64,000 bases of DNA from Ophthalmolycus amberensis (Eukaryota; Chordata; Actinopteri; Perciformes; Zoarcidae). The position numbers and the translations under genes were made by a program. The notes under the pieces were generated by a model. The model had not been told where the DNA came from. It saw nothing but the letters and a program-made list of their open reading frames with translations, and ran no database searches. Location: contig JAFEUB010001789.1 in assembly GCA_024529925.1 (NCBI GenBank), positions 869,501 through 933,500 of the forward strand, read 5' to 3'. Positions within the stretch are counted from its first letter, which is position 1, and each line of letters starts with the position of its first letter. Positions 1 through 13,008 of this stretch are shown piece after piece.

Positions 1-2279
1 ACAAGAGAATAGAAGGGAGAGAAAAGTTGGCGCACAATGTGCAATTATCCTGTCTTTTCCCTCTTGTTTCCTTTCATGGTACTCCCACCCACTGCTCCGC
101 TCTGTGTTTACAACAGAAGGAATCTAACAATGTTACAAATATAATCCTATAGAATTCCCTGTCTATTCCTGACTATTTTTCATAGTGTGCCATAGTTCTA
201 TAGATATGTGATCGATCAGTTTACAACTACATCAACAGCAGGGCAAGAATACGCAAAATTCAACCAAACTGCTGAAACTCTGAGAGCCGGTCAAAATAAC
301 ACTGCTTGACATGTGGACCGCGACTATACGGTCCATGTACGTTCCGATTTTAATTATTTTTTGGCTGGCAGACGGGGCGCCCCCCTCGGATCAGACACCC
401 GGTGCTGGGATGTTCTGTCTCGAACCAAATCCTAACAGCTAACTGAAGGTGCGTCTCACTGAGCTGCCGTAAGCTCTACTCACAGCGAAGTATTCTCCTG
501 GTGGCAGGGAGGATGAAACAAAGAAAAACAAGTTTCCTCATTTGCGCCACTTTGGATTAAATCCAGTTAACAAACTATACCTTGGACCAAACGGTACCTC
601 AAACGACGAGCCCTCCTGACAGCTCTACTTCTTTGTCCTCTCATGTTGGACTTCGGGCAGACTGGATGCTACAGTGACTCATTATCGCCTCTCGAGGTAC
701 AAATGGTATTACAAAACAGGACGGGCTTAGGCTAGCTGGTTAGCTTGCTCATTTCAGTAGATATCTCTGCAACACAATAAACGTCTTTGACATGATGTCA
801 ACACTGTAACCTCTTCACATTCTTTTGATTGATTTTAAACAAAATAATTCTTGCCAGATCTTATACACTGTGCTTAGACTATGGATTAGGAAAATGTTGG
901 AGATGTAACAGTTGCATAATAAAGCCGGTCTAGAGCAAAAAAAAATACAACTTTAATAAGACTCCAATTCATGACCGTCTGAATATGAGAAGAAGAAGAG
1001 GGGTTTTGGAGGCAAATAACACAAATAACTGTGTTTTTGAGATCTGTTAGATGCTAACGGATCAACTCACAAAGACACACAGTACACAAACAATGTCAGT
1101 GCATATTTTGCTAGCTAGTTTACAGCTTACATCTGACCGTAAATTAATGTAATGTCATATTCATATTTGAATTTCTGATTAACATCTTCATTTGGAGCGA
1201 CATATTTGAACATGCTGATGGTTTTGGAAGACGAACCTACTTTTTAATCTATAGTTTGAAGACATGTTAACATCACTTCATGATTACAGAGGAAACACTG
1301 TGTGAAAATGGAGATTTTACACTTCAAAATGTTTTTCCTATAGTTGGAAATTAAACACAAATTGGTCTCTCTATATCGTTAATCCCTGCACACACTTTCT
1401 TTGCTCTGCGATAGTTCCAATCCGACGTCAGTGTCTCCATGTAATCCTCTCCGGGTGGGAAATGAATTCCCCTCCTATTTAATGCACAGGGCATGTTATG
1501 TTATGTGCTTAGTTCACGAAATGTCAGGAGACGTGCATGAGCTGCTGTGAAACTGAGCAGTGTCACTATGTCAGCACCAGTGTCACCACAGCTAATCCCG
1601 AACATTCATTGTGCTCAATTCATAGAAAAATTACACAATTCACGCACACGTCTGCACACAGACCTGCCTGCACCCAGTTCATGCATGCACAGTATGTAAT
1701 CCACCCCCCCCCCCACAAACACATCATGCCTGCATTGGGTCAAGCCAACCAACACTCACCACCACAGTCCCTGCATGACAATGTCGAAACTGGTAATGGT
1801 GAAGGTGGTAAGGAAGGACAGAATCACAGAGGTGGAAGAAATGAAGGAAGCAGAGGAAAGGGCAGAAAGAGAAAGATTTCAGCAGCGAGCAGCAACTCCA
1901 GCAACCTCCATTCTGCATTTTCTCAATTTAGCTGTGTCAGGAAAACGACGGTTTACATTGAAGTGTGGATTATAGGCTTGATTGAGTTGTTTTCTTTGTC
2001 ACTTTCCAGTTTGAGTTTGAATAATAAATCATGTTTTTTTGTAAATATTGCCAATAGTGAGAAGTCTCACTGGGTTAGGTTTTCATTTTATTTTGAGAAC
2101 CGAGCTCATTCAATGAAAAAAGAAATGTCATAGAATTGATTACCGGTATGTTAAAATATGGATGAAGGATTTTTATTTTATTCATTTTTTTAATGGAGGG
2201 TAAATCAATCGTCCCTCCACTGACTCAAATTATAGGGAAGCAGCAAATGCTGCTTCACAAGCTCCCAATATAAATTAGA
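1..2279. other. Unannotated AT-rich stretch
   Basis: No gene, RNA or known repeat recognised. A run of C bases sits at about 1707-1717. The long open frame at 1537-2133 has biased, low-complexity composition and no domain I know, so I treat it as chance. Confidence 0.5.
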
Positions 2280-2400
2280 ATTCTACTTTACTAATCCCCA
2301 CAGGGTTGAGTTAATCTTCTGCATTCAACCCATGAAACGCATCATACACAAACACAGAGCCATAAAGCTGGAGAGGCCCGAGGGGCATAATTGCAGGAGC
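2280..2400. repeat. Possible retroelement tail relic
   Basis: The pattern 'actttactaatccccacagg' followed about 25 bp later by 'gcattcaacccatg' resembles a motif (ACTTTATTGATCCC..CATTTAACCCATC) that I remember from the 3' part of dispersed fish retroelements. The match is weak and diverged. Chance resemblance is possible. Confidence 0.3.
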
Positions 2401-3889
2401 TTGATCAACCTCCAGGCTGCAGTACCTACAGTCCAAGTTGCCAGCTTATTATTTCTACCAGCCCGCCCTAACATAGTCCGTTGAAACCGGGCTTCTTGCA
2501 GGTGTGAAAAGACCCTACATTTTCCTTTGTGGTTTCCACCAAAGACAAATATTTAAGCTGATCCACTATGATCACTAGTTAGCCACTAGATGTATCTGTC
2601 TGCCATTTGATTGCTGGCCAGAGCTTTTTTCTTCTTCTTTGAAACAGCTGCCTGCTGAAACTATCAAGTTCCAGCATATAAAGCTGCTTTTCAATTCATT
2701 TTCAGTTATCGAATCAGATGTTTTGAGCTGGGACTAGTTGCTCCAAAGCTATGTAGTGTCCTTCAGCTAAAGATAGCGAGGGATGAGAGGTAAGGAGAGA
2801 AGAGGAGGTTTGTTCAGGAGAGAGATAATGGTGGAAGTGGAGGCAGAAGAGAGGCAGACAGACAGACCCAAAAGATGGATGGATAGAAAGGAAAATCTTC
2901 TGAGGACCAAAGTTTGCTGCAATCCTGTTGCAATACTTTGAAAATTTCCTCATCCCTTTGTTGTTGGTGTGTTTTGGTATGAATTTTTCAGATGAGCAGG
3001 GGAGCAGCTCTGATACGAGGGTTACAGCTGACAACATGACAATTTTTTTGATGCACTGCACATCAAAGAAGGTTTAACTTTGCAGTCAATCAAATATTGA
3101 GGGTGACGGATGGAGGCACAGGCCTTATTACACATGCTGCTTGGCTCGATCCTCAGGAGTTTAGGGTTTGTGTTCGCAAACACACAAGGTTTGATTAGCA
3201 ACCGCAACATTGAGCCATTCTCATTTTTGTGACATTGACTAAATGAATGCAATTAACTAAATGAATGACTGCAATTAAAGTGAATTCAAAGTAAATCACA
3301 TAGTTTACAGCAGCGTCATTTATATTTGGTATCTGTTCATTGAAGTTTGGAAGATCCTAATCAAGCTTTTCCTTCTCTATGGCTGCACCATTACCGCAAA
3401 GGATGAATGCTGTTGGAGTCTTGTGCATTATTGATTATTCTGAATGTGTTGTAAGACAGATTGTGGAGCAGAGTTTGGCTGCTGGGCTGATGGTGTAGTT
3501 GGTATTCATTCAGCCCAAACAGCCAGTGTGCTGACTGTACACGTGTTAGCTGTAGCTAAGCTCGCAAAGTAGAATCAGGAGAGGAATGTCTGTGTGTTGA
3601 ATGACCTCAGAACTCCCCGCCATTCTTTGTGTTTTGGTTCCCTCCAGGCTCCCTAATTCTTCCTCGTCTTTCGATGTTATTCGTTATATATTATATTAAT
3701 AGAGCCCTGGAATAAGCACATTTGTTTTTGCCGTTGATGCATTTTCAACTCGTGCAGACGCATCGAGTTCACTCCGCCTACAGCGGATTTGCAACTATTT
3801 TTGCCCTTTTGTACAATGCAAAATTAAAGACATTTAAATTGTTTAAAAAACAAATTCAGCAAAATCCAGTGCATTATAGATATACAATT
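2401..3889. other. Unannotated stretch
   Basis: No recognised gene or repeat. A purine-rich patch (GAGAG/GGAGG) lies at about 2770-2890. Open frames here are short and unconvincing. Confidence 0.5.
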
Positions 3890-4165
3890 AAAGGACCAGT
3901 GTTACGCATTTTTGCAGCTCTATTAGAAGAAATAGAATATGATATCCATACCTGTTTTCATGAGTGTGTACAAATAATCGTGTCTTTGGTAGCTTGGAAT
4001 GAGCTCTTCATATTTGTATAAGGAGCTGGTCCTCTTCACTGAGTCTGCCGTGTTGCACAGCCATGTTTCTACAGTAGCCCAGAACAGACAAACAAAAATC
4101 TCGCTCTAGGAAGGGCCTTTGGCATTTCTATGCCTACCTGAAGGCCACCGTAGTTCTCTCACACA
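3890..4165. mobile_element. MITE-like percomorph repeat, copy 1
   Basis: It begins with AAAGGACCAGTG, which I know from memory as the terminal motif of a very abundant short, non-autonomous DNA transposon of spiny-rayed fish. The internal block at 4046-4093 (TGCCGTGTTGCACAGCCATG, then TTTCTACAGTAGCCCAGAAC) matches the second copy near 26.76 kb at about 42 of 48 bases. The 'GAAGGCCACCGTAGTTCTCTCACAC' part further on also fits the family. The opposite terminal repeat is not recognisable, so the right end is approximate and probably eroded. No coding capacity is expected in this family. Confidence 0.75.
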
Positions 4166-5352
4166 AGGTGACACTAATATGTACAGTAATGTGGACAGAC
4201 GAGCTTCAACGAAGCAGCCTGTCCAGATCATTGTCAGCTCTCAAACAGCAGTCAGTCTGTCGGTCCTCTTTCCAGTTGGTGGCCTTTTGCTCACCTTCAC
4301 CTTGAAATAGCCTGCTGCCATCAGGCTCCCTGTGTAGCAGAGCAGATGAAGTCCCCATCGACCAGTCCGTCTGCACACTCAAGCATGGTGATGACTCCCG
4401 ACAGCTGGCTGCATTTGCTTCCTTCTCGCGCCAGCCCTGCCTCTTGCCCTCGCCACCACCCACCGCCGCCGCTGTATTCACTCCAGACCTTTAACCCTCA
4501 CGGTGAGGTGAGGCCTTCAGACTCAGTTGAAAAAGAGCCACAGCTAAAAATAGAACGCTGGGATTGGAACCGCAACGTCCAATCCAGCTTTGCCTGGGAA
4601 AAAGGTTTTGAACATGTTTGTAGCGGTGGTGAAAAAAACATAAAACTCACAGTAAGGATTGGCAGCTAGTGTGACTGTGTCATGGGCGTTTGTGACAGAG
4701 CTCCGTTGTTGTGGTGGATGTCTGTAGGTGAGTGTTGTTGTGCAAAATTAGAAAACAACTTCTTCATTTGCCTGTGCAGGTGCTCATCCCGCTATTATAT
4801 CAGGTGAGGCCTCTCCAAGAATAAAAACTACATTTTTTTAATGCATGAGAACTTAGCAAAGGAAAACAATGTGATTTTGTTTTTCAAAGTTTGCTTATGT
4901 CTAACTCATGGAGCAGTCAATTTCACGAGTAAGTGTTAACTGAAGTAGCTATGGCTACCTGCACATTAATATCCCTCCCTGTTTGTTGTGGACTGTACTT
5001 GTAAGACAGCAGATCAACATCGGCTGTGTCATAATTAAAACTATGGAACAGATAATTGTGTGGGCATGTTTGTGAAGATGACATCTGCCTGTCAGAGTCT
5101 GCGTTCGGCGGTTTGCTGTTGCTTCGTCGTCTTCACGTTGTGGTTGTTAAGGTGTCGAATGCTTCTTATCTCTGTAAAGCTGCTTGCTGTTACCTTCTGT
5201 CATTTTTCCCTTCACTGGCAGAGTCTGCACTCATTTGTCTGCCTCGTACATATCTTCATTTTGACAGCCGAGCATGCTGTTGACCTGTCATATGTGAGTG
5301 ATGTTCTATGATCGGTGAAGGCTGGTGATGCTAAGAGTGGAAAATTGGTTAT
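4166..5352. other. Unannotated stretch
   Basis: No gene or repeat recognised. The somewhat GC-richer patch at 4380-4500 is open on both strands, but no protein similarity is evident. Confidence 0.5.
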
Positions 5353-5430
5353 TTATATATATATATATAGATATATATATATATCTATATATATATATAT
5401 ATATATATCTATATAGATATAGATATATGC

Positions 5431-5481
<51 letters not shown>
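5353..5481. repeat. (TA)n microsatellite with GATATATC interruptions
   Basis: About 130 bp of alternating TA, interrupted by 'tag' and 'atct' steps, so that parts are self-complementary (AGATATATATATATCT type). The open frames reading through it on both strands are artefacts of the repeat. Confidence 0.97.
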
Positions 5482-5483
<2 letters not shown>

Positions 5484-7215
5484 GCGAGAGGCAGTTTGGA
5501 TATATATTTTTTAAGTTTTCTAAGTCTGTTCATTTTTCCATTGGAGATTAGTTGGTCTCCAAAAATAAGAAGGAAATATTAGATTTTGGACTTTGTTTTT
5601 GTTTGTAGTGAGAAAGGTTGAAACTGCAGTGCTGAAAAGTACTGCAGTGGAGTCCTTTATTTCCATTTTATTCTACTTTATACATCTACTACGCAACATT
5701 TCCGAAGGCACTATATTTATGCAACAGCCTTGCTGTTGTTATAGTTCCCAACGGATTACCCACCTGGTAAAGTAAGGCCTTGGCCTTGTGGCAGATAGCT
5801 AAAGGTTCCCTGTCCATCAACTGGTCTGTGGTCATTAAGAGCAAATGTGCTCCGTACGCTGTAGTTGGGTGCACTGTACACAGGTACTTGAAGGGGACAA
5901 AATACGTACACAACATAAAGACAGTTGGAGGAACGGTGGTCAATTAAGCCCCCATGGCTCATTTGTGTCCCAGCGCCAGCTGGTGGGTTAATCCAGCCAT
6001 GCTGAAATACCTTTAGCTCCTGTTTGCAGCTGCTGCAGCGGCATTTCGTGCTGAGGTGGAGACTGAAGGAACTTTTGAAGGCCAGATATCTCAGGCTGCA
6101 TCATGGAAAGTAATATCTGAGCTCCTGCTTTCGATCTAATGTATCAACCCACCCACAGACATCCTCATTTTGTTCTGTTGCTTTAATATATGAAAGCCAA
6201 CATTTTGGAGTTTGTTTTTTCAGTCAACCGAGGTGACATTAGTGGAAACAAGTTTTAAAAACAAAACTATCAACTCAATTTTGCTTCCTTCCTCTTATAA
6301 CTTTTTCATCCTTTTCTGTTTTCATTACCTCTCTCTTGTCTCACTTCCTCCTCCTATTATTCAGTTTTCTCTCTCTGCAGTTCTTAAACCGTCCCTCCAT
6401 TCTCACTTCCATTCTATTCCCACTCTAGTTTATCTGCTCACATTTGTCTCCACTCCCCCCTTCTCTCCCCTTCCATTGCTCGCTGCCTCCCTCTCTCTTC
6501 TTCTATCTTTCTACCTCTATCACGATCATTTGTCTTATTTGACGACTTGTCATTCCTCTCTGTTTTCAAAGTGTGATGATGTTTTTGTCATTTCTGTGTC
6601 TAACATTACTTTCTTTCTGTTTTATCTGGTAAAGTGGACGTTCCTAGAGCTGAAATGATCCTTTGTTGCTCCTGCTAGACTCGTCTTTGCATCATCAGAT
6701 GGAGGATTTTGGGGAAACAATGTAACCCTCCTGTGAGATACAAAGTGTAATTTGCTATTGTGCACAACACGTTATAATAAGAAAAAATGAAGACGATAAG
6801 TTTGACAATCACTAAAAGGCTTGTAAAATCATTGAAAGTGAATTTTCTTTAGCTCTCCAAATGCACTACACGTTCTCCTATAACAATCAAACCAGCACAT
6901 TTTAAACTCTGTCATCTATTTCTCACAATGAAGTGTCCCAACATCCATTTTGAAAAGTGTGTAAAGGAGTCAGTATGCTACACTGTGCTTGTCGGACCTT
7001 GTAACCTCACAGACGTTGTAATTGGGGGTCAGCGTACGACAATCTTTGCAACTGACAACCAGACAATCATGCAGACTTTACGCAAGGATTGGCCAGATAT
7101 GCAGATGTTTCTTCTTCACACAACTGTTGGGGGGTTCAGGAAGCAGCCAGCGCCGTGTGAGCACTTTTTTACTTTTTATTAAAAATGTCAAGACACGTAT
7201 TCATCTGGAACAAAA
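5482..7215. other. Unannotated stretch with pyrimidine-rich patch
   Basis: No gene recognised. The segment at about 6280-6520 is strongly CT-rich on the + strand, which explains the open frame at 6212-6658 (mostly Ser/Leu/Phe/Pro codons). I regard that frame as non-coding. Confidence 0.5.
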
Positions 7216-7268
7216 CATGACATTTTTTTTTTAACCTAATAGTTTTGTTGCCTAAACCAAATCTAGTG
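7216..7268. repeat. Fragment of dispersed fish repeat (TTGTTGCCTAAACC motif)
   Basis: The segment 'catgacatttt..aacctaatagttttgttgcctaaacc' aligns loosely with 21246-21296 in this window. Both resemble a 'CCTAACC..GTTTTGTTGCCTAAACC' repeat that I remember from fish genomes. It is short and diverged. Confidence 0.35.
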
Positions 7269-9611
7269 TTTCACTTTGTTAATCCCCTGGGGATGTGCTT
7301 TGATCTGGATCACTATTGGAATCCATTGTAATTGTTATGTATCCAAGCCTACTACCGGTGATCCATGAAAGACCAAGCCTTTCAGACCCGCAGCTCAAAC
7401 TACACAGAGTCCAGGTTTAACAGCATAATGTAGCTTTTTATGGTGTATATCTGTAATTTCCATTTTATAGCATTATTTGCAGCGGAGCTTAAAGGAGAAA
7501 AGAAAGTGTAATTTTGATATCTTTCTATGAGCAGTGGTCACTCTGGGGCAAGCAAATATGTCATTTTCCATTTTAGGAGCAGCTGAGGATGAGGGGAAAG
7601 TATCTGGGACTCAGTGAGAGGTGAAGTACATGTCACTGTAGACAGAAGAGAATGAAGCAAAAGAAAAATTTAGCTTTGGTGGTGATTCGGCAGAGTCGAG
7701 TTTGGAGGAAGGAGACTTAATGAAAGCTGGCTTTGGCGCTGAGGAATGCTGTAAGCCTGTACATTTAAAAACACTTCACCCAATACTTGTCGTTAAATGA
7801 GCAGCGGTCAAAAAGTCGGCATACATGAGCTTTTGACGTTAAACAGCAGGACTGTTTGGGCATCGTTCAAAGGTTGAACGTTCTGGTGACTATTTGGATG
7901 AGATACAGTACAAATATATGTTGAAACAGATGGCATGAAGTGTCTGCAGACTGCAAGGCAGGGCAACAGATGATACGATGATCGCATGAAGAAAGACAAT
8001 TGTATTTGTGTTGCAATGTTTAAAGAAGCAGGTAAGCCAAAGAAGTCTGGTTGCCTCTCTCTTCCAATCACTCGGCATGGTCCACCTCTTCCCTGAGCGG
8101 TGAAATCATCTTCTTTTCTCAGTCAGAATCTCATTTTCCAATTCATGCTGAAAACTCATCATCTCCACCACCACCTCGCCCCGTGCTCTGACTCAACCTC
8201 CAACACCTTCCCATCAGGCTCTGTCTGCTGCATTTCCCCTGACAGACATAAATTACACTTGCATTAGATAATGTTATGTTAGGATATGTAGTTATTGCCA
8301 CTATGTTTGAAGAGTAGAGGTTCTAGAGCAGATCCACCCCCACTGAAAAGAGCCCTACGAACCTAAACCTGTTCTGGGGGCTTTGCTGTCCTGTCCACCT
8401 TTGTTCCAGGTCAGATCCAGTTGAAATGACTTGGAGTGAAAGCTCCGTGTTGAAGTTTGATGCCAGGATCCAAGAAAGAGTTTGATAGTATAATAGTCAT
8501 TATATGTGGGTCGGTAAGACGCTCTACATGCCAATCAGCCACCATGACATCTGCTTCCTTGGTTCATCGGCACCGATTGTTGGCAAATTGCCAGCTGCAG
8601 TCCGATATGAACATAAGTGGAGAGACTGGCGTGCGCCACATGCTGAATCAAAATGAAACAAATCATCATGCGGCGTTGTGATATTGAAGATTGTGCTTGT
8701 TGCCTTCGAGAGAGTTCCATTTTTCTTGACACCTGTAATGCTGACATGAACCGGGGATGTTTAGTCTTTTATAATAGTACAACTATGAGTCGGCAAAGAC
8801 ATTTTCAAGCATATAGGTGCTTTAATAAGGAGGCTTCACAATGACGTTTTTGTTTGCCTCTAGGTGTTGCAGAGATTATAATTGTATTGACAAGGATTGT
8901 ACACAATAACCTTTTGCATTGTACCTCTAAATTTACAAGTATTAATGGCAATTGGTACTTTTTTTGGTTCTTAATAAGGATCTCGTCATAATTTTCTTTT
9001 CCATATTGTCCATGTTTTCATAGGTATTTTATGGATTTCTTTATGGGTCCTCTCCTGATAGACTGTTAACATACTACCTTTACCATACAGTACACCTTAT
9101 AAATACTTACTGTTCTGTGCATCCTTTGAGTGCTGGAACAAAAAAAAAAAGTAATTCTGGGAGCAGCAGTATAACTATCATGCAGTAAAACCTGGAACTT
9201 TAGCGGTGAGTGCACTGAGTATGTCTGTATTGCTGATGCTATTTTTAACTCGCTCCGCCATATCTTCTTTATTTACCGTTTCCTCCGTGACTTCCCCGGT
9301 CCAGCGATACCTCGGTGAGGCTGAGTGTCACTGCAGCCGGAGGTTAAAGGCCCTGCTGCCAGCGCCAGCATGTAACAGTCCTCTGCTCTCAATTCTCAGC
9401 TGGTTAGGTTGTTAGAAATGCCCGCCAGCTGATCCCAGAGGGGTGGAGCAGAGTGTCAGCTCCCCGCACAGAGCTGCAGAGGAGGAGAGAGAGGACGAGA
9501 GAGTGTGAAGGGATTTGAATCTGTTCTTTTCGCCTGTTGTACCTTTCAGCTGCTCCCTTTTTTACACATTTCCATACCTCTCTCCCTCACTCTCATTCTC
9601 ATTCTGTGTGT
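7269..9611. other. Unannotated stretch
   Basis: No gene, RNA gene or known repeat recognised. Open frames are under 90 codons and often overlap on both strands. Confidence 0.5.
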
Positions 9612-9760
9612 CAAATTCAGATTTATTTATATTGCGCCAAATTATAAAAGAATTTAAAAGGGCACTTTTTATAGAGAGCGAGTCTAGACCATATTTTCTT
9701 TTTACAGAGACCCAACTGTTTCCCACCATCAGCAAGCACTCGAGCAGACCCAGGCTCAAA
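9612..9760. repeat. Dispersed teleost repeat (ATTTATTTATAT.GCGCCAAAT family)
   Basis: The segment contains, in order, 'attcagatttatttatattg', 'cgccaaattataa', 'ggcacttttta..gag', 'gtctagacc', 'acagagacccaac', 'agcaagcact' and 'cgagcagacccaggctca'. From memory this is the same order of blocks as a widespread fish interspersed repeat, with a middle piece deleted between 'agcaagcact' and 'cgagcag'. It is a non-coding relic. I am not certain of the superfamily. Confidence 0.75.
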
Positions 9761-10549
9761 CAGTAGCACAATGCAAGTTCCACATACAGAGCCACCACAG
9801 CGGCACTGGTATGGTTTTCACCCTGTGAGTCTGTGTTCCATCATGGCAAAATGTAGGCCTGGAGACACCAGTTTGTATTACTTTGCCAGTTGTTTATATA
9901 TCCGTCACAACCGTGCAAGGTGCAGTCACAAAACTGTGTGCATTTTTAAATGGTTCACCCTTTTAATAGGGGTAATAACCAACAATCTTAACCACTCCCA
10001 TTTGTGCAAAAGAGCAGTAAACGCCTGAGATAATCCCATAGAGGTGGACTAATTGGGAGCCACACCGACCAAAGTCACAGTATGTGATGTCATCACAAAG
10101 CCCCAGGGGCTGCTAGCTGCTTTTGACCGTTTCTACTATTTGACCAGTGCTTACCCCTCACTCTGCACGGATTGTGTACCAAGTAGAGCAGAAATGACAT
10201 TACAAAAAAAAAACATGGAACAGCTGTCAGTTGTAAAACACAAGAGGAGGCCTGGGAGTAGGCCTCTGGTGGCTCTGCTCACTCAGCCAGGCAACATCGT
10301 GATGGAGCATGCCATATCCATGATGTGTGTGTTGTGTTCTGCAGGGGCACACACTTACTGCTTTTGATTGTCTTTGGGGTGGACCACTGTGTTTACATTC
10401 TGGTGAAGATTATTTACATATTTATCTATAAACATGTTGTTATTGTTCAGTATGTTTTCAGCTTACACGCAAACTCGCCATGTTGCTGGAGTTTCTGTTA
10501 AAGTTGATGATAATCCAATCTCAGAACCCATCAGCTATCGGTCTGACAG
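9761..10549. other. Unannotated stretch
   Basis: No gene or repeat recognised. The open frame at 10053-10367 (104 codons) has no domain I recognise. Confidence 0.45.
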
Positions 10550-10860
10550 ATAAGACTTCCTTTTCCGTGTGCTACTAATAGTTGAAAGTCAGAGTTGCCA
10601 GTTCACCAGCTGATTTCAAACCAATCAAAAAGCTAAATCATTATCAGAAGATAGCCGATGGGTTCCGTTATTGCATTTCCGCCAATGTGTTACGTTTTGC
10701 TCATCACATGGATTGTTAACCAGCATTCAACCGAGCCTGCTTGAACGTGATTGGTCAATACTACTCGGACAACAAACAGAAACCGGAACCAAAATCTTGT
10801 CCCGTTGCCAACAGCTGAATGCAGAATCTGTTCACAGAGATTAAAGATAATATAATACCT
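10550..10860. repeat. Possible dispersed repeat
   Basis: The wording 'gcttgaacgtgattggtcaa..ctactcggac' and 'aaaccggaacc' has the flavour of the subterminal part of fish DNA transposons. I cannot name a family or find paired terminal repeats. Confidence 0.2.
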
Positions 10861-11999
10861 GATAATATTGAATTATCGCTCAGCATATACCCCTGAGAGA
10901 AATATGCAAACTATGAATAAAGTGATGTATGCCAGACCGTATGCATTTGAAATCGATATCCTCGTTTCACAGTTTCTGTGTCCCAGGAGAAAAACTCCTC
11001 CAACGTGGCTGCTGGAGGGTGCTCTCCGGTACAAGGTGGTTGGATCGTCCTGGTGCTGCTTTGAGGTCTTATTCTGGGATGTAGTGCACAGCTGTAGCTC
11101 GATGAGACGTGTGTGTGTGTTTGTGTGTGTGTCTTTGCCAAAACCCATTGATCCCTGAGCTTGGCACTCTCTGGGCTGGAGGCTTGAGTTGGACAGACAG
11201 ATGGGGAGGGGAGGGGGGGGGGGGTTTGTTGTTGTTGTCCCTCTGGTAAAAAAAAGCCAGCTGCGTCTCACCTCTAACCTCCCACCACCGTCTCTGGCTG
11301 TGGCATACACATACCAGGAAACATCCACAAACATGCAGAGGGACACGTAACAAAACTGAATTGCTATCCCCACGCCTGCATGGGCAGCTATCACAAATGC
11401 ACATATAAAACAGGACACACACATACGCATAAGTTATTCAAGCCACACTTGCAGGACATAACGGAGGACAAAATTATTTTTTTTAAAGAATACTGAAAAG
11501 ACATGGATGGTAAGAGAAAGAAAATGTCATGTCAAATTAAATTTGAAAGGAGAGAATTGTATGAAGTGTCTGAAGTCTGCTACTCAATTCATGTTTCAAG
11601 ACATTGTTCACAGCTATGATTATTGTGAGCATGTGTGTGCATATATAAAAGGCAGCCCCATGGGGTCTATAGCTGCATGTTGATGTGGTTAGGTCACTTT
11701 CAGTTTCTGAAATTGCAGATTTCATAAACTACCAAATTTGTCTTTCCCCCTTTTTTTTGTCAGCACCAGCCCTTAGTCTGTCCAGTCAAGTCAGCCAGGA
11801 AACTACCGGTGCCACTTACTGAGTTAGTAAACAGCCTGAGATTCAGTAAGTCACACAGGCATTCAGTCAGTAGGTCATCCAGTCAGTCAAGTTACTTTGC
11901 CTGTGAGTGTGTTTAAAAGGTGAACTGAATATCAATAGAAAGCAACAGAGGCAGAAGAGTTTGTTTCAGCACCATGGAGAGAGACACAAAGAGAGAATG
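10861..11999. other. Unannotated stretch with short TG and G runs
   Basis: Contains a short GTGTGT patch (11107-11132) and a G-run (about 11204-11224). The 185-codon minus-strand frame at 10873-11430 runs through both and encodes Thr/His and Pro stretches, so it is a repeat artefact. Confidence 0.5.
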
Positions 12000-12235
12000 A
12001 GGCCGCAGTCCAATAGCTTAGGAAGGTTCCTAACTGCGTGAAATGACCTAAAAGTATTATGTGGCTGACATGATAATAGCTGGACGAATCCGTTAAATGC
12101 TCAGGAAATAAGCTTCCTTTCTTATCTCCTTTAGCATAGGGTACACTGGAACATCCTTTACGAAAAGAAAGGAGATAATACCATCCCACAATTCCTTGCG
12201 GCAGCAACATTCAAAGCGACGCACCATTCGGCCAT
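12000..12235. repeat. Possible MITE-like dispersed repeat
   Basis: Contains an 11-bp inverted pair, TTATCTCCTTT (12122-12132) and AAAGGAGATAA (12168-12178), and a text that I vaguely recognise as recurrent in percomorph genomes ('aagcttcctttcttatctcc..gggtacactggaacatcc'). The ends are not defined. A minus-strand open frame of 92 codons covers it but looks incidental. Confidence 0.4.
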
Positions 12236-12923
12236 CAATAACATCAGCCATCGCTGTCATTGTACACTATGGATGAACTGAAAGCATCCTTCTGAGGAAG
12301 TGGGATTCTGTTCCGGACAGGAATCCTTTCTGGAATTGTACAGTGTCGGGTTTGTACAGTGTTGAGTTTGTCACTGTACAAATACTGTATGTGTTATGAA
12401 TAAAAACAATACAAAAACAATTCGCTGTAGCATAAGTGAAGTTGCATTATCTTCGTACCATGGTTCTTTCATAAGTCCTCATGAATTCCCTTTTCTTGAG
12501 CTCATGACGATTTCCAATTGAGGTCAAGATAAAGTGTTTAGGAAGAGAGATAAGACGTCATTTCTTTGACTTTTCGACCACAGCCCGGATTTAAATGATC
12601 CAGCAGAGAGAGACCCAAAGACAGACTTGGTTTAAATGTTTCAGCACCATTCAGTACCACAACATTTTTGATCAATAATAAAGAGACAATACTCCCTATT
12701 GCTTTACTTTGTAATTTACTTGGTGAGAGCTTGGAATTGCTATCTTTATCTTTCTATCCTCTCTGTGATATCCTGCCCCCCGTATCCTCATCTCCGTTTT
12801 TGAAAATCGTCTTCAAGTATACTCAATAAAAAACCATTGCGGCTATAATTACAATACTCTCTTGCATGTCCCACTTATTCTGTTTTCCATCATCCTCTAT
12901 TTCTCCCTCTCCCTCATTCTGAT

Positions 12924-12926
<3 letters not shown>
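12236..12926. other. Unannotated stretch
   Basis: No gene or known repeat. The short motif 'gtacagtgt' recurs around 12335-12380. Confidence 0.5.

Positions 12927-13007
<81 letters not shown>
12927..13007. repeat. (CT)n microsatellite
   Basis: About 80 bp of uninterrupted CT. On the minus strand it reads as a (RE)n stretch inside a spurious 115-codon frame. Confidence 0.98.

Positions 13008-13008
<1 letters not shown>

Noticed and set aside
1537..2133. 198-codon + frame, the longest in the window
   Set aside because: Compositionally biased (His/Pro/Thr, then Gly/Lys/Arg, then Ser/Leu), no domain, no splice or promoter support, and length within chance expectation for 64 kb in six frames.
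6212..6658. 148-codon Ser/Leu/Phe-rich + frame
   Set aside because: Explained by a CT-rich tract. No signal peptide or domain logic and no other support.
10873..11430. 185-codon minus-strand frame
   Set aside because: Runs through GT and G-run low-complexity DNA, giving Thr/His and Pro stretches, and a second minus-strand frame covers the same bases.
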